DNA from: Yoonia vestfoldensis DSM 16212
GTDB lineage: Bacteria; Pseudomonadota; Alphaproteobacteria; Rhodobacterales; Rhodobacteraceae
Assembly (NCBI RefSeq): GCF_000382265.1
Contig: NZ_KB907974.1
Location: 220,782 to 284,781 of the forward strand
Direction of reading: 5' to 3'
Length of the DNA: 64,000 bases
How positions within the stretch are numbered: the first letter of the stretch is position 1; every line of letters starts with the position of its first letter. This document shows positions 8,130 through 16,110 of the stretch, one piece after another. The position numbers were made by a program, and so were the translations under genes. The notes under the pieces are model-generated. The model searched no databases, was not told the DNA's origin, and saw only the letters and a list, made by a program, of their open reading frames with translations.

Positions 8130-9297
8130 GCTGGCCGACCTCCTGCGCGGGCAGCCCGAGCAGACTGCGTTTTTCCGCATCCGTCAGGAACGTTGCAGCC
8201 CCCACCCGCGCCCATAGACTGTCGCGCTCATGCGACAGCGCGGCGATCTGGTCGATGTCGGGGCGGATCTCGATCCGCGCGCCCGAAAAATCCGACAGCC
8301 AGTCCGCGATGACGGAGGCGACACGGGTCGCCAAAGGCAGCACGGTCAGGCGGTAGAAAGCGCGGTTTGCCTCTTGGTAATTGGCATAGGTCGCATCGCC
8401 GGGAATGCCGAGCAACATCGGCGGCACGCCAAAGGCGATGGCGATCTCGCGCGCGGCGGCTTCCTTGGTTTTCTGGAATTCCATGTCGGACGGCGAAAAC
8501 CCCATCGGTTTCCAATCGAGGCCGCCTTCGAGCAGCATCGGTCGCCCGGCATTGCGCGCGCCCTGATGCTGGCTTTCCATCTCGCTGACCAGCCGGTCAT
8601 ATTGGTCGGTGGTCAGCGCGGATTGCCCGTCCGCGCCACGATAGACGATCGCGCCCGACGGCCGTGCCGCATTGTCAAGCAGCGCTTTCGACCAGCGCGA
8701 GGCCGCGTTATGCACATCGATAGCGGCGGCGCAGGCCTGAAGCGCGGAAAACCCGTAATGGTCGTCCTGGGGATGAAAGCTTTTCACATGGCAGATCGGG
8801 TTGTGATCTTCGGAGACGGGAAAACGGTGCTTGCGGCCATCGACGTTGTATTCATAGGCCATCGGCCAGCCGTCAGGGCCGGGGATCACCGCCATGCGGT
8901 CAGACCGCAGCACATGGATTTCGGCAGGCAAGCTATCCACCGCCACGGCCTCCAGATAGCCATTGCCGGTCAACAGCAGCTGCCCGAACAAGGCCTCCAG
9001 CAGTTCCGCACGGCCTTGCGCCGCATTGGGCCGCGCCAGCAGCGCCTGCACCGGGTGGCGGTCATAGCGGTGCTCGTCATCCTGCACGACCAGCGGGATC
9101 GCGGCGGCCGCTTCCGCGATCAGGCGCACGGCGCGGAACCCGATCGGGTTGCCCAGAAAGCCCGTCCGCGTCAGCGACACCACATCGCGCGGCGACCAGG
9201 CGACACGACCCGCCCCCTGAAGCGCCACAACGCGCCCCGTGGCCGAGGCTTTGCTTTCAGGCGCGGGGGTCGGCTTGCGGTTCAGGAAATCAAACAT
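8122..9297 (-). CDS. GTA portal protein g3, HK97 family
   Basis: 391 residues. The N-terminal N-P-I-G-F-R-A-V-R-L-I-A-E-A block and the later D-V-H-N-A-A-S-R-W and G-V-P-P-M-L-L-G-I-P-G-D motifs are characteristic of HK97-type portal proteins (TIGR01537). The portal dodecamer is the DNA entry and exit channel and docks the terminase. Length is normal for GTA portals. It is preceded by a 253-bp hairpin-rich spacer, unlike the other, overlapping genes of the cluster. Confidence 0.95.
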   Translation of the reverse strand: MFDFLNRKPTPAPESKASATGRVVALQGAGRVAWSPRDVVSLTRTGFLGNPIGFRAVRLIAEAAAAIPLVVQDDEHRYDRHPVQALLARPNAAQGRAELLEALFGQLLLTGNGYLEAVAVDSLPAEIHVLRSDRMAVIPGPDGWPMAYEYNVDGRKHRFPVSEDHNPICHVKSFHPQDDHYGFSALQACAAAIDVHNAASRWSKALLDNAARPSGAIVYRGADGQSALTTDQYDRLVSEMESQHQGARNAGRPMLLEGGLDWKPMGFSPSDMEFQKTKEAAAREIAIAFGVPPMLLGIPGDATYANYQEANRAFYRLTVLPLATRVASVIADWLSDFSGARIEIRPDIDQIAALSHERDSLWARVGAATFLTDAEKRSLLGLPAQEVGQHG

Positions 9298-9424
9298 GTC
9301 TTCTCCTCGAAGCGATATCTTGCGGCGTTGAGAGGAATGTAGCCAAAGCGCCTGAGGATGCGGTTACGGCACCGTACGCGCCAGTGCGCAACACCTGGAA
9401 CGGTGGCACCGACAGGAGCGCTCC

Positions 9425-9517
9425 GCGCGGGAGTATTTGGAGAAAAAGAAGCCGAAAGAAAAAGCCGGCGCCCGATCTTCAGGCCCCGGCTTCTTATTTC
9501 CAACAATACTCCCGCGC
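9425..9517. repeat. Nested palindromic element in the terL-portal spacer
   Basis: The 253-bp gap between terL and the portal gene (9298-9550) holds a nested structure. Outer arms are a perfect 13-bp inverted repeat, GCGCGGGAGTATT at 9425-9437 and its complement at 9505-9517. Inside, AAGAAGCCG (9446-9454) pairs with CGGCTTCTT (9487-9495), while AAGCCGG (9462-9468) competes for overlapping bases (9486-9492). On the minus strand each inner hairpin is followed by a T-rich tract, so it could act as a terminator or attenuator inside the GTA operon. The G-rich arm followed by an A/G-rich segment resembles REP-like intergenic repeats I associate with Rhodobacterales. Confidence 0.75.
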
Positions 9518-9550
9518 GGCGCGCCCGAGCAGCCCGCAGGGCTGCGACGG

Positions 9551-10927
9551 TCAAAGCCCGCGGATCTGGGGGTTGCGCCAGCTTTGCGCGGGTCCGATCA
9601 TCAGGTCGTGGATCGCCCAGACCAGCGCATCGACACGGTCAGGCGAGCCTTTGCCCTGATAGCCCGCCTGCGTCATCTGGCACATCTGGTCCTCCAGATC
9701 GCCAAGGCCGCGCAGGTGCCGTACCCGCCCTTGTTCGTATAACGCCGCAACAGGTTCGGCGCGGGCCACCTTGCCGCGGCTGGCATGGACGGCACGGAAC
9801 GGGACCAGCGGGTCGATCTGGCGGATCACGGCGGCGACCATGTCGCCGCCTTGGTTGACCTCGGCGACCAGCCTGTCGGCGCCGTGGCGTGCCACGGCGG
9901 CAATGGCGGCGCGTGCCCAGGCGTCGGGGCTGGCACCTTGGACACTCGCATCCTCGAGCACATAGGCGCGCCAGTCCTGCACGGGGCCGTCCATCACCAC
10001 GCCCGCGACGATGATCCCGCAGGCATCCGATCCGGCATGGGCCGTCGTGGGCGGATCGACCGCGACGATGACCCGCGTCAGCGGTGGTGCTGCGGCCACC
10101 TGACAAGCGGCCAGCCTTCGCATCTCCCACAGCGCGCCATCCACACCGTCCAGCATCACGCCTTCCAGCTCTTGCCGCCCCAGCGCCGTGCCTGCATATT
10201 CCGCTGCCATTTCCGCCAGAAAGCTGTCGGCGAGGTTCGTACGATTGGCGCTGGTGGGGGCATGCGTGACGACCGTACTGGGCCGGTCGAGCAATTTGCG
10301 CAGCAGCGCCTGACGGCGCGGCGTGGTCGTCACGCAGACGCGCGGCTGATCCCCCAGCCGCAGCCCGAATTGCAACATGTCCCATGTCGCCGCCGCCTTG
10401 CGCCATTTGGCCAATTCATCCACCCAGGCGGCATCGAACTGCGGGCCGCGCAAGGCCTCGGGTTCATGCGCGGAGAACAGCGTCGCCTGCGCGCCGTTGG
10501 GCCAGACCAGCATGTGCCGGCTGGCGATCCATTTGGGCCGCGCATCCGGTGGACAGACCGCCATGATCCCGCTGTCGCCGAACACCATCACCTCGCGTGC
10601 CTGATCAAAGGTCTCGCCGATCAGCGCGATCCGGCGCGCTGCCCCCGCCACCATGCTGCGCACCCATTCGGCACCCGCGCGGGTCTTGCCCGCGCCGCGT
10701 CCCCCCAGGATCACCCATGTCCGCCAATCACCGGGCGGCGGCAGTTGATGCGGCATCGCCCAGAACGAAAACAGATAGGGCAGCGCCAGCAGTTCGGCCT
10801 CACTGAGGCTGTTCAGAAACGCCATCTGCGCCAAGGCTGGCGCGGAGGCGATCAAGCCTGCGCCCAAGCTCGTCCCGGATGCTGTCGAGGTCGGCGATGT
10901 CGCCGGGGTTTGCGTTTTGGGCAGCAT
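9551..10927 (-). CDS. GTA terminase large subunit g2 (TerL)
   Basis: 458 residues from the upstream ATG. The ATPase domain has Walker A GGRGAGKT (residues 75-82) and Walker B A-A-W-V-D-E (Asp170-Glu171). The nuclease half shows V-A-V-D-P-P, E-V-N-Q-G-G-D and D-R-V-D-A-L-V-W-A, matching the acidic residues of TerL nucleases. The first 34 residues are low-complexity (Pro/Thr/Ser/Ala) and overlap terS by 128 bp; an ATG at 10825 would give a start closer to the family and reduce the overlap to 26 bp. The enzyme packages host DNA into the GTA head. Confidence 0.93.
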   Translation of the reverse strand: MLPKTQTPATSPTSTASGTSLGAGLIASAPALAQMAFLNSLSEAELLALPYLFSFWAMPHQLPPPGDWRTWVILGGRGAGKTRAGAEWVRSMVAGAARRIALIGETFDQAREVMVFGDSGIMAVCPPDARPKWIASRHMLVWPNGAQATLFSAHEPEALRGPQFDAAWVDELAKWRKAAATWDMLQFGLRLGDQPRVCVTTTPRRQALLRKLLDRPSTVVTHAPTSANRTNLADSFLAEMAAEYAGTALGRQELEGVMLDGVDGALWEMRRLAACQVAAAPPLTRVIVAVDPPTTAHAGSDACGIIVAGVVMDGPVQDWRAYVLEDASVQGASPDAWARAAIAAVARHGADRLVAEVNQGGDMVAAVIRQIDPLVPFRAVHASRGKVARAEPVAALYEQGRVRHLRGLGDLEDQMCQMTQAGYQGKGSPDRVDALVWAIHDLMIGPAQSWRNPQIRGL

Positions 10928-11144
10928 TGAAAGCCTCCTCGGCGGTGAGCACCTTAAGATGCGCCGCGATCAGTTGATCCATACGGGTGATGATATTGCG
11001 GGGGGTATCGACGCTGAGGTCGTCCGTGATCCGCAGGCTGTAATCCAGCAAGGCGCGGATGCGGGCGAAAAGGGTGCTGATTTCGCTGACGCGCGCCTGT
11101 GCCGCAGCCAACGGGGTGGGGTCGGGGTCGTGCAGTTCAGTCAT
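10800..11144 (-). CDS. GTA terminase small subunit g1 (TerS)
   Basis: 114 residues from MTELHDPDPTPLAAAQ. The protein is helical and charged, with the T-R-M-D-Q-L-I-A-A-H-L-K-V-L-T block seen in the RcGTA small terminase group. It is the first gene of the cluster and overlaps the start of terL. GTA TerS proteins lack specific pac-site recognition, consistent with random packaging of the host genome; that is family knowledge, not seen here. A longer frame to 11195 exists but has no better ribosome-binding site. Confidence 0.85.
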   Translation of the reverse strand: MTELHDPDPTPLAAAQARVSEISTLFARIRALLDYSLRITDDLSVDTPRNIITRMDQLIAAHLKVLTAEEAFNAAQNANPGDIADLDSIRDELGRRLDRLRASLGADGVSEQPQ

Positions 11145-11244
11145 GATAAGGTGACCTGTTGGGAGCCTTCCGCAGGTCGAGTGGGTGACAGCCACATCAC
11201 ACCATCTAGCGCTGCGACCCTAGCGCAAGCAGGCCCGAAATACA
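11145..11244 (-). promoter_or_regulatory. Upstream region of the GTA operon
   Basis: About 100 bases separate the first GTA gene from the mltG terminator. This is the only place for the main GTA promoter. No strong -35/-10 pair for the housekeeping sigma factor is evident. In R. capsulatus the GTA promoter is driven by the activator GafA, whose site I cannot recognise by eye, so the extent is a placement rather than a motif call. Confidence 0.35.
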
Positions 11245-11279
11245 ACAAAGGGCCACCCGACCAGCGGGCGACCCTTTGT
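11245..11279 (-). terminator. Terminator downstream of mltG
   Basis: The sequence ACAAAGGG...CCCTTTGT forms an 8-bp stem extended by CACCCG/CGGGCG-type pairing around a short loop. It lies 25 bases beyond the mltG stop and upstream of the GTA operon. Its T-tract on the minus strand is weak, so efficiency is uncertain, but the position between two same-strand operons supports a terminator. Confidence 0.6.
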
Positions 11280-11303
11280 CCGTTTCTTCATCTGTTCAGC
11301 GCA

Positions 11304-12461
11304 TCATTGGTTGGCTTCGCGTTCCGCCTCTATCCGCCGCCAGACCGCGACCGCCCTGTTGTGATCATCCAGATTGGTCGTGAATGTATGTCCGCCTGTT
11401 CCATTGGCCACGAAAAAGATATAATCCGTCTCGTCGGGGTTCACCGCCGCCTCGATACTGGCAAGGCCGGGGTTCGCGATGGGCGTCGGGGGCAGTCCGG
11501 TGATCACATAGGTGTTCCACGGATTGTCGTCGCGCAATTCGCTTTGCCGGATGCCACGGCCCAGCACGCCTTCGCCGCGCGTCACGCCGTAGATCACGGT
11601 GGGGTCGGTCTGTAACCGCATCCCCTGCCGCAAGCGGTTGACGAAGACGCTCGACACCTGCCGGCGTTCGTCGATTTCGCTGGTTTCCTTTTCGATGATG
11701 CTGGCAAGAACCAGCATCTCTTCGGGGGTCTCGAGCGGCAGTCCGTCCTGACGATTGGCCCATGCATTGGCGATGATGTCATTCTGCCGGGCCGTCATCT
11801 GCGCAAGGATCGTGGACACAGGCGTGCCGGGGGTGAATTCGTAGCTGGCGGGCGCAAGCGATCCTTCGGGCGGAGTTTCGGTCACATCTGCCTCGAGCGC
11901 GCTGATCCCGCGCATCGCGTTCAGCACTTGCCAGCTGGTGACGCCTTCGGCCAGAACGACGCGGTAGCGCGTGTCGCCCTGCGCGCGCACCTCTGCATAG
12001 GCGGGGGGGGCTTGTTCTGTCAGGGGATCAAAGCTTGCGCGTTCCGCAAAACGGTTGGTCGCGGGTTCAAGCTCGCGCACCACGCCCTGCACCTGGTTCA
12101 CACCAATCCGGTAGATGACCTCGGTGCCGCAGGTGTTAGCACCGCCGCGCGTCACGATCTCCATGATCTGTTCCATCGACGCGGCCTCTGGCACCAGAAA
12201 GCTGCCGGCCTTCAACAGGCCCGACTTGTCGCTGTAATCCGCACCGATGCGCAGGATCGTGCCGTTGCTCACAGCCCCTTGCGCGACCAGCCCATCGGTG
12301 ACCGAAGACATCGACGCGCCGCTTGGCACCTGAAAACAGATCGCCTGCGCGAGGGGACCGGGATCACGGTATTGTTTCGTCCCCCAGCCGATGGCCCCCG
12401 CCAACAGGAACAGGGCGACCGTGAAGAAGGTCAGGAAATTCGCCGCGATATGCCGCCACAT
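11304..12461 (-). CDS. mltG: Endolytic murein transglycosylase MltG (YceG)
   Basis: 385 residues from MWRHIAANFLTFF, with one N-terminal membrane anchor (residues about 7-27) and a periplasmic YceG domain. The catalytic Glu lies in L-A-S-I-I-E-K-E-T, and the T-D-P-T-V-I-Y-G and N-P-W-N-T-Y motifs are intact. MltG cuts nascent glycan strands and sets their length. The ATG overlaps the fabF stop by one base (TGATG), so it is translated with fabF. A start 34 codons upstream inside fabF is less likely because its product lacks the membrane-anchor N-terminus. Confidence 0.95.
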   Translation of the reverse strand: MWRHIAANFLTFFTVALFLLAGAIGWGTKQYRDPGPLAQAICFQVPSGASMSSVTDGLVAQGAVSNGTILRIGADYSDKSGLLKAGSFLVPEAASMEQIMEIVTRGGANTCGTEVIYRIGVNQVQGVVRELEPATNRFAERASFDPLTEQAPPAYAEVRAQGDTRYRVVLAEGVTSWQVLNAMRGISALEADVTETPPEGSLAPASYEFTPGTPVSTILAQMTARQNDIIANAWANRQDGLPLETPEEMLVLASIIEKETSEIDERRQVSSVFVNRLRQGMRLQTDPTVIYGVTRGEGVLGRGIRQSELRDDNPWNTYVITGLPPTPIANPGLASIEAAVNPDETDYIFFVANGTGGHTFTTNLDDHNRAVAVWRRIEAEREANQ

Positions 12462-13723
12462 CAGGCGATTTTCCCAAAGATCACGCTGGCATTCGTGCCC
12501 CCGAAACCAAAGGAATTGGACAGGGCAATGTCGATCCGGCGTTCGCGCTTGGCATTGGCGCACAGGTCCACGACGGTCTCGACATCGGGGTTGTCAAGGT
12601 TGATCGTCGGCGGTGCCACCTGATCGCGGATGGCGAGGATGGAAAACACAGCCTCGATCGCGCCCGCAGCGCCCAAAAGATGCCCCGTCGCCGATTTGGT
12701 CGACGACATGGTCAGTTTCGCCGCAGCCTCCGGCCCGACAAGGCGCTCAACAGCGCCCAGTTCGATCGTGTCGGCCATGGTCGATGTGCCATGCGCGTTG
12801 ACATAATCAATCTGCGCAGGGTCGATGCCTGCATTGCGGCAGGCAGCCCGCATCGCGCGTTCAGCGCCTTCGTGGTCGGGTGGCGGGGCTGTGATGTGGT
12901 GCGCGTCGCCCGACAGGCCGTAGCCCAGCACCTCGGCATAGATCTTGGCACCGCGCGCCTTGGCGTGTTCATATTCTTCCAGCACAACGATGCCCGCACC
13001 CTCGCCCATGACGAAGCCGTCACGGTCGCGGTCCCATGGGCGGCTGGCCTTGGTCGGATCATCGTTATGGGCGGTCGACAGCGCCTTGCAGGCGTTGAAA
13101 CCGGCGATGCCCAGTTCACAGATCGCGGCCTCGGCCCCGCCTGCGATCATCACATCGGCATCCCCGAACATGATCAGGCGCGAGGCATCGCCAATGGCAT
13201 GCGCGCCCGTCGAACAGGCGGTCACAGGCGCGTGGTTCGGGCCACGGAACCCGTAACGGATCGACACCTGCCCCGAAATCAGGTTGATCAGCGCGCCCGG
13301 CACAAAGAAAGGCGACACGCGGCGCGGGCCTTTTTCGGCCATCATCACGGCCGTATCGGCGATGGAATTCAGCCCCCCGATCCCCGACCCGATCATGACG
13401 CCGGTGCGTTCCTGATCCGCACGCTCGGTCGGCTGCCAGCCTGAATCCTCGATTGCCTGCTGGGCGGCGGCCATGCCGAACAGGATAAAGGTGTCAACCT
13501 TGCGCTGTTCCTTGGGCTCCATATAGGCATCGGCGTTAAACGTCCCGTCGGTGCCATCGCCCAAAGGCACTTCGCAGGCATATTGGGTGGTCAGGCGACT
13601 GGGATCGAACCCCGTGATCTTGCCCGCGCCGGATTGTCCGGCCAGCAGGCGTTCCCACGTTTTTTCAACCCCGTCAGCCAGCGGCGTCACCAGCCCCAGC
13701 CCAGTTACAACGACACGACGCAT
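12461..13723 (-). CDS. fabF: 3-oxoacyl-ACP synthase II (FabF)
   Basis: 420 residues, normal length. The thiolase-fold active site is complete: Cys170 in V-T-A-C-S-T-G-A-H, His311 in N-A-H-G-T-S-T, Lys343 and His348 in S-T-K-S-A-T-G-H-L-L-G. The enzyme condenses malonyl-ACP with acyl-ACP in fatty-acid elongation. It lies downstream of fabD, fabG and acpP on the same strand, 152 bp after acpP with a strong hairpin between, so it may be transcribed partly from its own promoter. Confidence 0.97.
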   Translation of the reverse strand: MRRVVVTGLGLVTPLADGVEKTWERLLAGQSGAGKITGFDPSRLTTQYACEVPLGDGTDGTFNADAYMEPKEQRKVDTFILFGMAAAQQAIEDSGWQPTERADQERTGVMIGSGIGGLNSIADTAVMMAEKGPRRVSPFFVPGALINLISGQVSIRYGFRGPNHAPVTACSTGAHAIGDASRLIMFGDADVMIAGGAEAAICELGIAGFNACKALSTAHNDDPTKASRPWDRDRDGFVMGEGAGIVVLEEYEHAKARGAKIYAEVLGYGLSGDAHHITAPPPDHEGAERAMRAACRNAGIDPAQIDYVNAHGTSTMADTIELGAVERLVGPEAAAKLTMSSTKSATGHLLGAAGAIEAVFSILAIRDQVAPPTINLDNPDVETVVDLCANAKRERRIDIALSNSFGFGGTNASVIFGKIA

Positions 13724-13827
13724 TTGATGCCCTCACCTCTTGGTGTGTTTTCGACTTGATACCCCAGCCCGCCCGCATGGGGCAAGGGCGGGGTTCGGCG
13801 CTTTGGCGCAAACCCGCACGCCAAAGC

Positions 13828-13851
13828 AAAACGGCGCCCCGAAGGACGCCG
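13828..13851 (-). terminator. Intrinsic terminator after acpP
   Basis: Read on the minus strand this is CGGCGTCC, a TTCG tetraloop, GGGCGCCG and TTTT: an 8-bp stem (one G-T pair) closed by a stable UUCG loop and followed by a U-run. It lies about 25 bases after the acpP stop and before fabF, so it should reduce readthrough and help give acyl carrier protein its high relative expression. Confidence 0.8.
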
Positions 13852-13875
13852 CCCGCAACCCCGCAGGGTTGAAAC

Positions 13876-14109
13876 TTATTGCGCGCTGGAAATGAATTTC
13901 ACGGCGTCGCCAAAGGTCTGGATGGTTTCGGCGGCATCATCGGGGATCTCGATCCCGAATTCCTCTTCGAAAGCCATGACCAATTCGACGGTGTCAAGGC
14001 TGTCGGCACCCAGATCATCGATGAAGGACGCAGTCTCCGTCACTTTGTCTTCTTCAACACCAAGATGCTCTACAACGATCTTGCGTACGCGGTCTGCGAC
14101 ATCGCTCAT
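13876..14109 (-). CDS. acpP: Acyl carrier protein
   Basis: 77 residues, acidic. The phosphopantetheine attachment site is Ser37 in [13 protein letters not shown]. Helix patterning and the C-terminal F-G-D-A-V-K-F-I match fatty-acid-synthesis ACPs. It carries acyl intermediates between FabD, FabG and FabF, all encoded alongside. An isolated small gene with its own terminator, between fabG and fabF, is the common arrangement. Confidence 0.97.
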   Translation of the reverse strand: MSDVADRVRKIVVEHLGVEEDKVTETASFIDDLGADSLDTVELVMAFEEEFGIEIPDDAAETIQTFGDAVKFISSAQ

Positions 14110-14256
14110 GTCAATTCCTCATGTCTTTCTGGGCAAGCGCCCGTTTTCAGATTCCCTTGCGGGATGTAGCAAAGCGGGAGTTCACCGCATATTCAAGCTG
14201 CGAGGCTAATAGCAGAGAATTCCGCCTTGGCAAACGGATTCCCCGCCAAGCCCGCT

Positions 14257-14994
14257 CTACAGCATGGCCATCCCGCCGTTCACATGCAAGGTGCTGCCGG
14301 TGACATAGGCGGCCTCATTACTGGCCAGATACAAAACCGCCGCAGCGATCTCTTCGGCCTCACCCATGCGGCCTGCGGGCACCTGTGTCAGGATCGCGGA
14401 TTTCTGGTCGTCCGTCAGCTTGTCGGTCATGGCGGTGGTGATGAACCCGGGTGCCACGCAATTGACGGTGATCCCACGGCTTGCGACCTCATAGGCGATG
14501 GATTTCGACATGCCGACCATCCCCGCCTTGGAGGCTGCATAATTCGCCTGCCCCGGGTTACCGGTGGCCCCCACCACCGAGGAGATATTCACGATCCGCC
14601 CCCAGCGCGCCTTCATCATCCCACGGATGACACCTTTGCACAGGCGCATGGTGGATGTGAGGTTCACCTCCAGCACCGAGGACCATTCGTCATCCGACAT
14701 CCGCATGAACAGGTTGTCGCGCGTGATGCCCGCGTTGTTCACCAGAATATCGACGGACCCCATCAGCTCGGCCGCCTGTTTGGGCAGCGCGTTGACGGCT
14801 TCGGCATCCGACAGGTTGCAGGGCAGCACATGCGCGCGATCGCCCAAGAACGCGGCAAGCGCCTCCAGCGGTTCGACCCGCGTGCCGGACAGGGCGACGG
14901 TCGCGCCCGCATCGTACAGCGCCTTCGCGATAGCCCCACCAATACCACCGGACGCACCTGTAATCAGCGCATTTTTTCCATTCAAATCAAACAT
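14257..14994 (-). CDS. fabG: 3-oxoacyl-ACP reductase (FabG)
   Basis: 245 residues from MFDLNGKNALITGAS. Short-chain dehydrogenase features are complete: T-G-A-S-G-G-I-G (12-19) for NADPH, N-N-A-G (87-90), catalytic Ser139, Tyr152 and Lys156. The upstream in-frame extension overlaps fabD and is rejected. It reduces 3-oxoacyl-ACP in fatty-acid elongation. It starts 10 bp after the fabD stop. Confidence 0.96.
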   Translation of the reverse strand: MFDLNGKNALITGASGGIGGAIAKALYDAGATVALSGTRVEPLEALAAFLGDRAHVLPCNLSDAEAVNALPKQAAELMGSVDILVNNAGITRDNLFMRMSDDEWSSVLEVNLTSTMRLCKGVIRGMMKARWGRIVNISSVVGATGNPGQANYAASKAGMVGMSKSIAYEVASRGITVNCVAPGFITTAMTDKLTDDQKSAILTQVPAGRMGEAEEIAAAVLYLASNEAAYVTGSTLHVNGGMAML

Positions 14995-15004
14995 CTGCTT
15001 TCCT

Positions 15005-15943
15005 TTATTCATGCAACGCGGCAGCCATGGCCACCACATCTTCGGGCGAGCCGACAGCCGTGGCCGCCAGATCGCGGTTGATCCGCTTGACCATACCGGA
15101 CAGCGCCTTGCCTGCCCCGATCTCGTAGACATCCGTCACACCCTGTGCCGCCATGAAGGCCACACTTTCGCGCCAGCGCACCGATCCGGTAACCTGTGCG
15201 ACCAGCAATTTGCGAATCTCGGCAGGGTCGCTGACCACATCGGCCAGCACATTGGCGACCAGCCCCACGACAGGCGGGTTGATCGTGACAGCATCAAGCG
15301 CCTCGGCCATCACGTCCGCCGCAGGGGCCATCAGGCTGCAATGAAAGGGTGCGCTGACCGGCAGCAGGATCGCGCGTTTGGCACCCTTGGCCTTGGCGAT
15401 ATCAAGCGCGCGTTCCACGGCAGCCTTGTGGCCCGACACGACCACCTGCCCCGGATCATTGTCATTGGCGGCCTCGCAGACCTCGCCTTGGGCTGCCTCC
15501 TCGGCCACCGCGCGGGCTTGGTCGAAATCCAGCCCCAAGAGCGCCGCCATAGCCCCCAGCCCTACCGGCACGGCCTCTTGCATGGCGCGGCCACGGATCC
15601 GCAACAGCCGCGCGGTATCGGCGACGCTCAAGGCACGCGCCGCGGCCAGCGCGGAGTATTCGCCAAGGCTGTGACCCGCCACGAAACTGGCCGCCGTGAC
15701 GTCCACGCCTTCGGCCTCCAGCGCGCGGATCGCGGCCAGCGACGTGGCCATCAGCGCAGGTTGCGCGTTCTGCGTCAGGGTCAGCGTGTCGATGTCGCCC
15801 TCCCAGATCAGCGCGGACAGTTTTTCGCCCAAGGCGTCATCGACCTCGTCGAACACGGCCTTTGCCGCCGGATAGGCTGCGGCCAAAGCCTGCCCCATCC
15901 CGATTGTCTGCGCCCCTTGGCCGGGAAAAACGAATGCCCGCAT
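15005..15943 (-). CDS. fabD: Malonyl CoA-ACP transacylase (FabD)
   Basis: 312 residues from MRAFVFPGQGAQ, the canonical start. The nucleophile Ser92 lies in G-H-S-L-G-E-Y-S and the catalytic His201 in P-V-S-A-P-F-H-C. It loads malonate onto ACP, the first committed step for the following fabG, acpP and fabF. The gene leads the group on the minus strand and is divergent from the b561-YceI fusion; the 167 bp between the two starts should hold both promoters. Confidence 0.96.
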   Translation of the reverse strand: MRAFVFPGQGAQTIGMGQALAAAYPAAKAVFDEVDDALGEKLSALIWEGDIDTLTLTQNAQPALMATSLAAIRALEAEGVDVTAASFVAGHSLGEYSALAAARALSVADTARLLRIRGRAMQEAVPVGLGAMAALLGLDFDQARAVAEEAAQGEVCEAANDNDPGQVVVSGHKAAVERALDIAKAKGAKRAILLPVSAPFHCSLMAPAADVMAEALDAVTINPPVVGLVANVLADVVSDPAEIRKLLVAQVTGSVRWRESVAFMAAQGVTDVYEIGAGKALSGMVKRINRDLAATAVGSPEDVVAMAAALHE

Positions 15944-16110
15944 CTGGCCTTGCTCCTGTCTGGTGTCGGTTCTGGCGGGTTTACCCTGCGCAACCGGACA
16001 CGGCAAGCAAAGTGGCGGACGCGCAGATTTGCACATTGTCTCTGCACTGCAGCGCCTATGCGGGGCGCGGGGGCGATGCTATCTGCGATCCATTGCAGAA
16101 AGGGGTCCAA

